DNA of 24,942 bases from Trachelipus rathkii (Eukaryota > Arthropoda > Malacostraca > Isopoda > Trachelipodidae), in NCBI GenBank assembly GCA_015478945.1, contig JABUQX010118914.1:1-24942 (forward strand), given 5' to 3'. The position numbers and the translations under genes are program-made. Under the pieces are notes generated by a model, which was not told the DNA's origin, ran no database searches, and saw nothing but the letters and a program-made list of their open reading frames with translations. This document shows positions 1 to 10,842 of the stretch, piece after piece (position 1 is the first letter of the stretch; each line of letters begins with the position of its first letter).

Positions 1-76
1 GTTGTACTTCGTTCAGTTCAATGCAGGTGTTTAACCGTTTCGCATTTATCATTGAAAACCGCGTTTCGTGCGCCAC

Positions 77-80
<4 letters not shown>

Positions 81-151
<71 letters not shown>
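81..151. repeat. (TA)n microsatellite
   Basis: An uninterrupted run of about 35 TA dinucleotides. The open frame that crosses it on the plus strand is just Tyr-Ile repeats and is not a gene. Confidence 0.98.
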
Positions 152-153
<2 letters not shown>

Positions 154-1042
154 CAAATTACTTCATGTCTTTCATTGTGCTTTTCATCTATTTGTGCGCG
201 CAATTTAATATGTATGCCAAATTAAATTTTTCGAAGCTGTAGCTTGAAGGTACCTCAATTTTGGGACTAATTTAAAGTTTTATATCTAGATTTTGATATC
301 TTAGATAATGTATATCCTATATTAAATAAATAAATGTTCACACCTCATTGGCATTGCTTTATTCTAAGGGAGGAAATGCTCTTGGTATTTACTACTTAGG
401 ATATGGACGAGGGATCGAGCCCTAGCCCTATATCTCACAACTCAGTGGGTGTTTTAAAATTTTAATATTCTAGGAGTAGGAACTTATTGTTACAAGTCTT
501 TCACCGTTCTGTTCTGTAACTTCTCTAGTATTTTCTCCTTCTTTAGTAGTGGCGTATACGCATGGGGGTGGCTAACGGGCTGCACTTCCCAATCCCCTCC
601 AAAATTTTATCAAAATTTTCAAACAAAAAAGCAATGAAAAAATGAGTAAAAACAAAATAAAATGGTGGTATTATAGAGATTCAGTCCCATCCCCCCTCCT
701 CCCCCGAAAAAACATTCTTTTTGCGCAAGTGTTCCTCTTACTAAGAACCCCCCCCCCCGCAAGATGATTATATTCTTTAACATTTACTATTTTCTTTTCA
801 TCCACCACTAAGTCTTTCCTCTTCCTCTCAAACTCACCTAAAAAAAATATTCTTTGGAATTGTTTGAATTTAAAGGAAAGAAAAAAATAATGAGTTTTCT
901 ACATTTTTTTAAACTAATTTTTTCCATTTTCAAAATAATTTCACTATTCGTTATGCTCACTGCAAAAAAGAAAAAAAAGAAAAAAAAACTCGTTAAGGGC
1001 TTGACAGCGGAATTAATAACAACTATTTTAAAAGTAATCAAG

Positions 1043-1043
<1 letters not shown>
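152..1043. other. AT-rich intergenic DNA, no gene seen
   Basis: No credible coding frame or RNA gene is visible here. Three local details are worth noting. The minus strand of about 415-432 reads GGGCTCGATCCC, which resembles a pol III B-box, but I cannot pair it with an A-box. Positions 551-605 are a G-rich then C-rich patch (cgcatgggggtggc ... cttcccaatcccc) that looks like the end of a dispersed transposon. There are short C-, A- and T-homopolymers near 690-760, 840 and 965-990. Confidence 0.6.
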
Positions 1044-1084
<41 letters not shown>

Positions 1085-1146
1085 TATATATTATATATAT
1101 ATATAGATATATTTATAAATATATATATATAACATATATATATATA
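1044..1146. repeat. (TA)n microsatellite, imperfect
   Basis: TA repeats with a few interruptions (TATTTATA, TAGATA). The tract runs directly into the first tandem-array unit. The word TATAGATAAAA at the junction also occurs inside every array unit, so the TA tract may have grown from that AT-rich part of a unit. Confidence 0.95.
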
Positions 1147-1147
1147 G

Positions 1148-3058
1148 ATAAAACTCACCCAGGTGAATGTCTTCACTTACCAGGATCACGGGTCCTCACG
1201 AATGGTATGCCGAGCGTGTTACCACTCAACCAACAAGCTAAAAAAGATACGCGACTTAAACCTATGAAAGAGTGCTCTATTCAATAGGGAATAAGGACCA
1301 TATCAGGACGAACCTCAGCCACGCATCTCCGCTTGCCCTCGGGTCAAAGGTAACACAGGACCCGTGTAAGGAACCACTCAAGATCGGAGTATAATTTGTA
1401 TAGATGTAAATACTGCAATTAAACCGCAGTTCAATTTGTATAGATAAAATAACTCCTTGAGTGAATCTTAACTTATTAGATCCCGGGTCCTCACGAATGG
1501 TATGCCGAACGTGTTACCACTCAACCACGACAAGCTAAAAAGATACGCGACTTAAACCTATGAAGAGTGCTCTATTCAATAGGAATAAGGACCGCCTATG
1601 TCGGACAGATACCTCAGCCACGCATCTCCGCTTACACTCGGGGCAACATAGGACCCATGTAAGGAGACCACTCTAGATCGAATTATAATTTGTATAGATG
1701 TAAATACTGCAATTAAACCACCCAGTTCAATTTGTATAGATAAAATAACTCCTTGAGTGAATCTTCACTTATCAGGAATCACGGGTCCTCACGAATGGTA
1801 TGCCGAGCGTGTTACCGCTCAACCACGACAAGCTAAAAGATACACTGACTTAAACCTATGAAGAGTGCTCTATTCAATACGTACAAGGTCAAGGACCATG
1901 TCAAGGACAGATACCTCCAACCACGCATCTCCACGCTTGCACTCGGGTCAAAGGTAACACAGGACCCATGTAAGGAGACCACTCTAGATCCGAGTATAAT
2001 TTGTATAGATGTAAATACTGCAATTAAACCGCAGTTCAATTTGTATAGATGAAATAACTCCTTGAGTGAATCTTCACTTACCAGGATTAGATCCCGGGTC
2101 CTCACGAATGGTATGCCGAGCGTGTTACCACTCAACCACGACAGGCTAAAAAGATACGTCGCGACTTAAACCTATGGAAGAGTGCTCTATTCAATAGGAA
2201 TAAGGACCGCCTATGTCAGGACAGATACACCTCAGCCACGCATCTCCGCTTGCACTCGGGTCAAAGGTAACACAGGACCCATGTAGGGAGACCACTCTAG
2301 ATCGGAGTATAATTTATATAGATGTAAATACTGCAATTAAGCCGCAGTTCAATTTGTATAGATAAAATAACTCCCTGAGTGATTCTTCACTTACCAGATC
2401 CGGGCCCTCGCGAACGGTATGCCGAGCGTGTTACCACTCAGCGACAAGCTAAAAAGATACGCGACTTAAACCATATGAAAGAGTGCTCTATTCAATAGAA
2501 ATAAGGACTGCCTATGTCAGGATAGATACCTCAGCTACGCATCTCCGCTTGCACTCGGGTTAAAGGTAACACAGGACCCATGTAAGGAGACCACTCTATC
2601 GTAGTATAATTTGTATAGATGTAAATACTGCAATTAAACCGCAGTTCAATTTGTATAGATAAAATAACTCCTTGAGTGAATCTTCACTTACCAGGATTAG
2701 ATCCCGGGCCCTCGCGAACGGTATGCCAAGCGTGTTACCACTCAACCACGACAAGCTAAAAAGATACGCGACTTAAACCTATGAAAGAGTGCTCTATTCA
2801 ATAGGAATAAGGACCGCCTATGTCAGGACAGATACCTAAGCCACGCATCTCCGCTTGCACTCGGGTCAAAGGTAACACAGGACCCATGTAAGGAGACCAC
2901 TCTAGATCGGAATATAATTTGTATAGATGTAAATACTGCAATTAAACCGCAGTTCAATTTGTATAGATAAAATAACTCCTTAAATTGAATCTTCACTTAC
3001 CAGGATTAGATCCCGGGTCCTCACGCGAATGGTATGCCGAGCGTGTTGCCACTCAATC
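1148..3058. repeat. Tandem array of ~305-bp units with tRNA-like core
   Basis: The anchor ggtcctcacg (or its variant ggccctcgcg) recurs at about 1191, 1486, 1784, 2097, 2403, 2707 and 3016. The spacings are 295, 298, 313, 306, 304 and 309 bp, giving six full units and a seventh that breaks off near 3058. Units differ mainly by small indels and a few substitutions. Each unit, read on the minus strand, has a tRNA-like block of about 75 bp, then ~230 bp that includes the words GAATAGAGCACTC and CCGAGTGCAAGCGGAGATGC. The word aatttgtatagat occurs twice per unit, flanking a short imperfect palindrome (ctgcaattaaaccgcag). The tRNA-like head suggests a SINE or tRNA-gene-derived sequence amplified in tandem as a satellite. 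It is not a set of functional tRNA genes, because the D-arm, anticodon arm and acceptor stem are not recognisable. Confidence 0.93.
2084..2138 (-). promoter_or_regulatory. Pol III-type internal promoter (A and B boxes) in array unit 4
   Basis: On the minus strand TGGTTGAGTGG (2138-2128) matches the A-box consensus, and GGATCTAATCC (2094-2084) matches the B-box GGTTCRANTCC at most positions. The two boxes start 44 bp apart, the normal tRNA spacing. The surrounding minus-strand sequence (gtcgtggttgagtggtaaca) resembles the 5' half of serine-type tRNAs. Other array units carry an A-box and most a version of the B-box at the same relative place. In units 1, 3 and 5 the B-box is shortened or altered. 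Whether any copy is transcribed is unknown. Confidence 0.6.
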
Positions 3059-3441
3059 CTGGTGGTGATTTCAGGGGTATGATGCTCTAGAGCTCTTCAT
3101 GGTGACAATGCCTGGCCCTATTGAATCAGGCCTCTTTCATGGTTCTTGTAGCGTGTTGCGAACAGGATATCTAAAATTCGAGGCAAACCACCTTTCACTG
3201 CGCCTCCCGATCAGAAAGTGTTCCGGAACGAACGTCGCGGAGAGCATAATGCATCTGGCGCTAATGGCCCAACAGCAGCTCGCTTATGCTCTGCTCTACG
3301 ATCTGCAGGCGCACTCTTTCATCTGTGTCGTGTGTATGAGGTTGGCAGAGCATTCCCAGAGCCCGATGATCACCCAGGCCCAGTGTATCGGTTCATCTTT
3401 GTCGTGTGGTAACACTCGTATGTTTAATACTGTATTCCCTC
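3059..3441. other. GC-richer unclassified island with open frames
   Basis: This complex sequence lies between the tandem array and a TA tract, and its GC content is clearly higher than its surroundings. A plus-strand frame is open from ATG at 3099 to about 3428 (roughly 110 residues) before running into microsatellite. A second plus frame is open at 3218-3412 and a minus frame at 3296-3490. I recognise no domain, signal peptide or catalytic motif in any of them. It could be an exon, a fragment of an unknown transposon, or the unique flank where the array inserted. I do not call it a gene. Confidence 0.35.
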
Positions 3442-3560
3442 TATATATAATAACATATATAGTAACTATATATATATATATATATAACATATCTTTCTCT
3501 TATATATATATATATATATATAGATACATCGGGAAATATTCTTTTTTTATATACAGTATG

Positions 3561-3599
<39 letters not shown>

Positions 3600-3601
3600 C
3601 A

Positions 3602-3645
<44 letters not shown>
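3442..3645. repeat. (TA)n microsatellite with short interruptions
   Basis: There are several TA blocks separated by short non-TA words (taacat, gatacatcggg, gtatgcataca). It is followed by unremarkable AT-rich DNA up to about 3840. Confidence 0.97.
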
Positions 3646-3647
<2 letters not shown>

Positions 3648-3829
3648 ATTATTTAAAAAATAGGCAGATTCCCAAATGAAGGGTGCAAATCATCATTATA
3701 GTTAACAATGTCTTATAATTGTTGATTTGCTCTTATTGCTTGAGAAACAGAGGAACATCGATTTAAGCATGTCACACAGGAAAATTTATACTTTATTTAA
3801 GTTTCAAGTCAAATAAGTTAGATCCGTTG

Positions 3830-3995
3830 TAAAGTTTTTTTTTTATCACTTTCAAAAACTATTAAGGGGTTATTTTTCCCCTTTCATGGGGCCGTTTTGA
3901 AGTTTTATCACTTTCAAGAATCATTTTGAGTTTTTTTTTATATATATTCAAGAGCCAATTTTTTTCACTTTTAAGAACCATTTTTAGGGGCTCCA
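3830..3995 (+). repeat. Degenerate T-rich repeat (tttatcactttcaagaa...)
   Basis: The phrase 'TTTATCACTTTCAA[GA]AA' followed by 'CCATTTT..' recurs near 3844 and 3905, with weaker versions near 3945 and 3965. Spacing is irregular at about 20-60 bp. I read this as a decayed short tandem repeat. It has no coding signal. Confidence 0.5.
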
Positions 3996-4002
3996 ATCAT
4001 TT

Positions 4003-4051
4003 TGTGTATGTGTGTGTAGGTCTCTCTGTGTGTATGTGTGTGTGTGTGTGT
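4003..4051. repeat. (GT)n microsatellite, imperfect
   Basis: GT/TG repeats interrupted by TATG and AGGTCTCTC. The remaining DNA to 4300 shows no gene. Confidence 0.9.
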
Positions 4052-4304
4052 TCAGACCTATTGCACACAAACTCGACTCACTTTATCACACACGTTAAGA
4101 AAATAACTTCTAGAAACCCTCTTTTAGGATGTTTTTAGGGGGAAAAACCCTCTTAAAACAACAGATTCTTCCCATGACACTTCTGATATTCCCATACTCA
4201 TCAATAATGCATCAAAACTTTATTTAGCTCTATGGGGTTTATACATAACTCTTTTTATACATATTTTTTGGACTCGTTTTTACATTAAAATGTTAAGCAA
4301 AATG

Positions 4305-4892
4305 CGCAATAAAATTATTATAATACAATTATTTAATAAATTTAATTATTATATTAATTATAACAAAATTATTATAATGCCTTACTCAAAAAATGTAATT
4401 ATATTATATACAATAAAATTATTAGAACACAAATTAATAAATATAATTATGTTATATAGGATAAAATTATTTTAATTCAAATATTCAATAAATATAATTA
4501 TTATATTATGTACAATATAATTATTATAATGCAAGTACTCCAAAAAATATAATTATTATAGTATATAGAATAAAATTATTATAACACAAATACTCAATAA
4601 ATATAATTATGTATAAAGGATAAAATCATTTTAATAAAAGTACTCAATAAATATAATTATTACCATATGTACAATAAAATTATTATAATATATGTGATCA
4701 TTAAATATTATTATTGTATTGTATACAATACAATGATTATATTATTATTATATTAAAAGTATCCAATAAATATAGTTTATATATTATGTACAATAAAATT
4801 ATTATAAATCAAGTATCCAATAAATATAGTTGTTATATTGTGTACAATAAAATTATTATAAATCAAGTATCCAATAAATATTATATTGTATT
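4305..4892. repeat. AT-rich minisatellite, ~54-bp unit, ~11 copies
   Basis: The core aaaattattataa and the partner word tactcaataaatataatta alternate through the block. Core copies start near 4311, 4365, 4413, 4462, 4515, 4572, 4622, 4676, ~4735 (degenerate), 4795 and 4850, so the period is 48-60 bp. Later copies (4795, 4850) are the most alike, which suggests the most recent duplication was at that end. Frames here are only open by composition. Confidence 0.85.
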
Positions 4893-6329
<1,437 letters not shown>

Positions 6330-6330
<1 letters not shown>

Positions 6331-6449
6331 TCGTTTTTTCCAATTGTTTAACAAGACAATCATGATACATATTCATCTCGAATCTCACTGTACCCGCTTT
6401 CTCTTCGACCTACTATGTCTAACTCTTTTACATCTGTATTATATTATTA

Positions 6450-6480
<31 letters not shown>
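6330..6480 (+). repeat. Dispersed repeat copy A ending in (TTA)n
   Basis: This block reads caattgtttaacaagacaat, then a variant of 'gatacatattcatctcgaa', then 'actgtaccc', a C/T-rich part and 'ttttacat.tgtattatta', finishing in a TTA microsatellite. It matches copy B at 6731 in the same order and orientation. A simple-repeat tail at the same end of both copies is what a retroposon 3' end would leave, but I cannot name the family. Confidence 0.65.
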
Positions 6481-6482
<2 letters not shown>

Positions 6483-6545
6483 TATTCCATTATTATTTAT
6501 TCATTATATCATCTCATTAATATTATTATTAATATTAATTATTTA
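6430..6545. repeat. (TTA)n microsatellite, imperfect
   Basis: TTA/TTAT repeats follow copy A. A further TA tract lies at about 6557-6596. Confidence 0.85.
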
Positions 6546-6730
6546 ACTCATATATAATCTATATATATATTATCATATATATATATATATATATTACTAT
6601 AACGTAAGCTAGATCACTTACATTCCTTTACGGTTTTAATTAGTAGTAGTAGTTATTATTTCTTACTATTACTTATTATTACTATCTATATATATATTTA
6701 TAGTGTTAATATATGTTAATATATTAGTGA

Positions 6731-6816
6731 CCGTTCTTTCATTGTTTACAAAGACAATATATGATATTCACTCGAATTACTGTACCCTTTTTCTTGACAC
6801 TGTAATTTTTACATTG

Positions 6817-6848
<32 letters not shown>

Positions 6849-6850
6849 TA
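6731..6850 (+). repeat. Dispersed repeat copy B ending in (TTA)n
   Basis: cattgtttacaaagacaat, then gatattcactcgaattac, then tgtaccctttttcttgacac, then tttttacattgtattatta. This is colinear with copy A about 400 bp upstream, with several small deletions. The TTA tail continues to about 6960 with interruptions. Confidence 0.65.
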
Positions 6851-6960
6851 TTATTATTATTATTATTATTATATATTATTTCTTTATTATTATTCAATTA
6901 TTCTTATTATTATTTATTATTATTATTAATTATATTATTTATTCATTATTATTATTAATT
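6818..6960. repeat. (TTA)n microsatellite, imperfect
   Basis: The simple-repeat tail of copy B, interrupted by AACTTA and TTCTTTA words. Confidence 0.85.
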
Positions 6961-7560
6961 CAAAATAAAATTAACTATACTCCAGATGTGTTTCATCGCC
7001 TGAGTCTCTTAGCTATAAACTCTACTATCTATATAAACTAAATACCGCACGCATCAGCGCAATAAAAAAAATCATGTTCTATAGTAAACTTATTTTACAA
7101 TGCTATATACGAAGATATTTAGTTATCTCATGAGCGCATGACAAGAGGGTGGGCAAGCGCATGTGGCACCTTCTCGCCTTTTTTCGCACCGCACCGCATA
7201 CCGCCGCCCAGCACATCTCTTCCTCCGAAACACAGAACCCGTAGCGTTGCGGTCATCTCTCTCACCACGTCTGAATCAAAATCTTCAGAGCTGTATAGAG
7301 AGACCTCAGTAAACCATTCAAAACGAATTTTTGGTGAACACTTGTCTGTATAGGTCATTATAAATTAGCTGAAACCAACTGTAAGATATATATGTTGAAA
7401 TCTTATCTAAAATAAGTTTAACTACATTTAGATATATTTAAAGTGTCTAAATATTTTTAGTTGCTAATTACATATTATAAAATTTCTTTCACGGTTGACA
7501 AAATTAATTATGTTAAAGAACTCGATCAATATTAAATTTAATCAGTGTTTGCTGTAATTT
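6961..7560. other. No gene recognised; small GC-richer island at 7125-7355
   Basis: Most of the stretch is AT-rich. Positions 7125-7355 are more balanced and have frames open on both strands: plus 7138-7353 and minus 7128-7358, about 70-76 residues each. Two overlapping open frames on opposite strands in a GC-rich patch argue for a composition effect. I see no recognisable motif in either, so I leave it as unclassified complex sequence. Confidence 0.4.
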
Positions 7561-7564
7561 GAAT

Positions 7565-7790
7565 ATCACTATATATATTATCACTACTCTATTATAGTCT
7601 TCCCTGATTATTACTATTTCATATATATATAATATTATTACTATATATATATATATACTATATATATATATATTTCATCATATATATATATATAATAAAA
7701 TTACTATATACTTATATATATATCTCATATAGTATTACTCTATATATATATATTATACTATCCTATCTGATATATATATATATCCCTTGG
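7565..7790. repeat. Degenerate (TA)n tract
   Basis: Short TA runs with frequent CTA, TTACTA and TCATATA interruptions. Confidence 0.85.
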
Positions 7791-7828
7791 TTAATTTGTT
7801 CGATACGCTTATTTTATTTGGAATTTAA

Positions 7829-7849
7829 TTTTTTTTTTTTTTTTTTTTT
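7829..7849 (+). repeat. Poly(T) run
   Basis: A run of about 21 T. It could be the A-tail of a minus-strand retroposon, but I see no recognisable body next to it. Confidence 0.8.
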
Positions 7850-9060
7850 ATAGTTAATAATAATAATACGATCTCACTCCCATTTCTCTTTTTCCATACA
7901 AGTGATTTTCATGTCTCACATTCTTCTATTCACCATATATACATAATAAAATAACCAATAAAACATTCATTAGTTTCATAATTCATTAGATTCCTGTATA
8001 TCTACTGTACATTCCACACAAATATAGGAAAGTTACCCTTAAAATATAAGTTTTCTATTTTTATTATATACATTCTTTCGGACAATTTGTTTTCTCCACT
8101 TCTAATATATAAATAATAACACATTACATTTTATATTGTTAAATTTTCATTACTTTAATATTTAATTTTTTAATATTATTTATTTAATATTTACGTATAT
8201 TACCCACTTCTTCAATGCTTTTAAATTAAAAATTAAGTAGAAAAAAAAGGCCCTTTTATCTTTCTAAACCAGGGAGCAATAAAAAATAATTATGATCCAT
8301 CTCGGAATGGCACACAACAGAATATGTTTATATATTAACGTTTAATCTACAGCACGTTATTATCTTCCTATAGTTATTATTTCTATCATTATATTCACAT
8401 ATCATCTCACTTACTCCGCGCGCCAGCGCGCCATGTTTTGAGTGACGCCGCTTCATTCAACCGCGGTCTGGCCATGCATACAGCGCCTGCTGTGCATTTT
8501 ACTCTTCTGTTACTTTGCTTTAGCTTTTCACCTTTACTCCTCATAAAATGTCTAATCGAAAAATATTTAAACTAGAAGTCCAATAAAAATTAATTTTGAA
8601 ACTGAAAAAAAAAACTATAATATTAGTTTTAAGACAATAAAAAGTTGCACAAAATTGACTTTATGAAAATCACAAATTTATTTAAAATAAATCAAAATCT
8701 CGTATTTCTGATTTTCCCTTGGATCATAAAATGTATTTCTTAGTTTTACCAACTTTAACAAAGGTAAAAAAATTTTAATCTTCTCCCTGGTTTAATAAAA
8801 ATTGGATGTCCGAAAAAAATACAAAATGTGAAAATAGATTATTGCGGAAATTTAAAATTCATCACCCAATAGTCCCTAGGCAAAATTGGCCCTACTTTTC
8901 AGTAATTTCGTCGTTTCTTGTTTCATTGCAAGGATTTTGATTTCCTTGAACAGCGCAAATTTGTATTTCTTTTACTGTATGTTCTGGCTTTACAATTTAT
9001 TAACAATTCACAGATCATGCGAAATACATTCGAAATGAACGTGACTTATTTTCCTAAAAA
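7850..9060. other. AT-rich DNA, no gene seen
   Basis: There is no coding frame of note. A GC-rich patch at about 8415-8500 contains the near-palindrome GCGCGCCAGCGCGC. The 12-bp word TAAACCAGGGAG (8265-8276) recurs as its exact reverse complement at 8783-8794, possible ends of a ~530-bp element (see findings). An A-run lies at 9055-9073. Confidence 0.5.
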
Positions 9061-9154
9061 AAAAAAAAAAAAATAGTAATTTCATTAAAAAAAAAAAACT
9101 GCTTCAAAAAACCCCCATGATTATTACCAAACATGATGTATATAATAGGGTTTC

Positions 9155-9235
9155 ATGGGCGTAGGCAGGGGGGGCAGGGGGGGGCAGGGGGGCACTTGCC
9201 CCCCCTAAATCTTTGGAGAAATTAAAAAAATTTAC
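9155..9235. repeat. G-run cluster and G/C hairpin, transposon-end-like
   Basis: After 'gggcgtaggca' come three runs of 6-8 G separated by CA. Then GGGGGGCA, CT, TGCCCCCC at 9187-9204 form a perfect 8-bp stem with a 2-nt loop. Similar G-rich then C-rich patches occur at dispersed-repeat ends in animal genomes, and a looser relative is at 551-605. G-quadruplex formation is plausible on the plus strand. The family is not identified. Confidence 0.5.
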
Positions 9236-9427
9236 AACCGCTTATATGTTTGCTTGAGACGCACGTTTTTAAGGGTTATTAGGTCAAATTCTTCTGAAAA
9301 TTACGACTCATCAATTCGATAACCCAGATAATGAAGGAGTAATTACTAATTACTAACGTTTATAAACACATTCCTCTTCCTTTAATGTGGTTTCGTTTTC
9401 ATATTGGCTTGAAATAGTCAACTAGCT

Positions 9428-10031
9428 GTGTGCTTTTTTATACAGCTAGCTTCTCCGCTAGAACTCTCAGTATGTCGAAAGCATACTCTTCACCTCCGTA
9501 CCTGTCCCTTTTACCCTTTCACCCCTAACACGTTTTTTATTGATGAAAAACAATTTCTCCATATTACCATTTCCTTTGATTATTTTAAAATCAACTATCC
9601 TAACCTTACCCTAGAAGCACAACTTTTTCCTCGATTTAATAACACTTTTCTGAAACAAAAATCTGGTCTTAGTAATAATGGTTCTCCCCTTTCCTCCTGT
9701 CCTAAGTAATATTTACATGGAACCTCTTGAAATTTATTATATATTCCCTAACCAAATTCTCACTAATGTTACTTGGTACATATATGTGGATGACATTTTT
9801 TGGCATCTATTCCCTCCAACATTAATCCACATAATATACTTGATTTCCTCAACACTTTCTATTAACCCTAACATTAGATTCACTATTGAAACTTCTAAAA
9901 ATATAAAGCATAACATTCTTGATTATTATTATAACCTGCGTCGGGCAATAATCTCTCTACCCTCCAATCCTCTGTTTACCGCAAACCTCCCTACAACCAA
10001 CGTTAGCATATATTGGTTTTTCAGTGTATAA
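9428..10031 (+). pseudogene. Penelope-like element reverse transcriptase, 5'-truncated and frameshifted
   Basis: This encodes the palm part of a Penelope-like element (PLE) reverse transcriptase, which copies element RNA into DNA. The first frame (9428-9709) ends with a fingers/palm segment, FNNTFLKQKSGL followed by GSPLS. The chain continues one base out of phase in a second frame (9678-10031) with PVLSNIYMEPLE, so a one-base frameshift lies near 9692-9696. The catalytic box WYIYVDDIF is intact, with YVDD at 9783-9794. It is followed by the family-like segment INPNIRFTIE. PLEs typically have 'SG..MGSPLSPVLANIYME' and 'YVDDI', so the match is specific. The usual M of MGSPLS is replaced (NNGSPLS), and the N-terminal part is missing or too decayed to see before 9428. 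The GIY-YIG domain lies downstream on the same strand. Not functional as it stands. Confidence 0.88.
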
Positions 10032-10383
10032 ATAACCAACACAAAAATAGGACACTTTCTTCCTTATTTCTCAGAGCTCTATGAATATGCTCTCCCTCTT
10101 CTACAACTGAAATTAATCTACCTTTTCTCTATTTTTAACAAACTTTTTACCCTCATTTCATTATACAACGCGCCCTTAAAAAAAGCAAAAATCCTTTATC
10201 CAAGCTTCACCAGAAAAACCTCTCTAATTAAAACTCTTTCTTACCCATACCTAAGATTCCTTTAAACAATTAAAATACATCTTACCCAATATATTTAAAA
10301 CTCACCTCTTCAAGGAAATTTACCCTCTCAAAGCTATCCTTTAGACCCCAACATACAATCGACGCCACTAACATCACCTCAAT
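10032..10383 (+). pseudogene. Decayed RT-thumb/linker region of the Penelope-like element
   Basis: This is the expected place for the RT thumb and the linker to the endonuclease. No frame stays open, but protein-like fragments remain, for example LSYPYLRF near 10235-10262 and KTHLFKEIYPLKA near 10300-10335. Base use (C/T/A-rich, G-poor plus strand) is the same as in the flanking RT and endonuclease pieces, so I treat it as one element with several indels. Confidence 0.6.
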
Positions 10384-10735
10384 GTGTTTATAAAAATCCC
10401 TTGCCTTCATTGTAACTCCTTATACATCGGAGAAACACATGATTTTAACCGTAGACTGTACAAACACAAACATGACCTTACCCCTGACAACCCCAAAATT
10501 CTGCCCTCACATTACGTCGTGCCATACAAAAAAAAAAAAATACACAATACAAACTTTTGACATTAACAACATGACCTCTCTCATACATTCAAAAGTTTTA
10601 CACAGAAGAAAATTATTCGAATCCTACTACATCCTTAACAACCAATATGTTAATAGTAATATAGACGAAATCAATATCAATCCCACTCTATATAACATTT
10701 TAAACTCCACTAATATTTCTATTAAATCTTAAATC
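10384..10735 (+). pseudogene. GIY-YIG endonuclease domain of the Penelope-like element, frameshifted
   Basis: The frame from 10384 reads VFIKIPCLHCNSLYIGET, then RRLYKHKHDL. That is the PLE-type GIY-YIG nuclease start: a CxxC pair (10402-10413), then YIGET at 10423-10437, and the downstream RLYKHK segment with Arg. Here the GIY half appears as NSLY. GIY-YIG is the nicking nuclease thought to prime PLE insertion. The frame stops at 10558, just after an A12-13 run. The homologous chain continues in another phase (to 10732) with TFDINNMTSLIHSKVLHRRKLFESYYILNNQ, matching the usual C-terminal 'iL......R...E...I' pattern. The frameshift thus lies in the poly(A) run. This could be element decay or a homopolymer sequencing error. 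Confidence 0.88.
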
Positions 10736-10842
10736 TAAAAACATAAATTACTTTTTAGATTTCTATCGTTAATATTAAATTTAATTTTAGGCTTACCAAA
10801 ATTTACCTTATTTAAGGTAAATTTTCAGTTTTTGTAATATAT

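Noticed and set aside
21..242. Open frames made of Tyr-Ile repeats (also at 854, 3099-3656 distal part, 4714, 4891, 12046)
   Set aside because: These are translations of (TA)n microsatellites, which lack stops on either strand. They are not genes.
1833..2135. 100-codon minus frame in the tandem array
   Set aside because: It spans repeat-unit sequence, is broken by indels in the other units, and has no conserved motif. The tRNA-like boxes explain this DNA better.
2078..2150. Functional tRNA gene in the array
   Set aside because: A and B boxes are present, but I cannot fold an anticodon arm or acceptor stem, and the middle is not tRNA-like.
2295..2305. Sequencing-adapter remnant (agatcggag in each satellite unit)
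   Set aside because: The match to a common adapter stops after about 8-9 bases and recurs as part of the repeat unit, so it is genomic.
1148..3058. CRISPR array
   Set aside because: Units are ~305 bp and similar along their whole length, with no short repeat and unique spacer pattern, and the window is eukaryotic.
9299..9330. Second hammerhead core on the minus strand (TTGATGAGTC)
   Set aside because: The GATGAGTC word is suggestive, but no GAAA box or stem II follows at a suitable distance.
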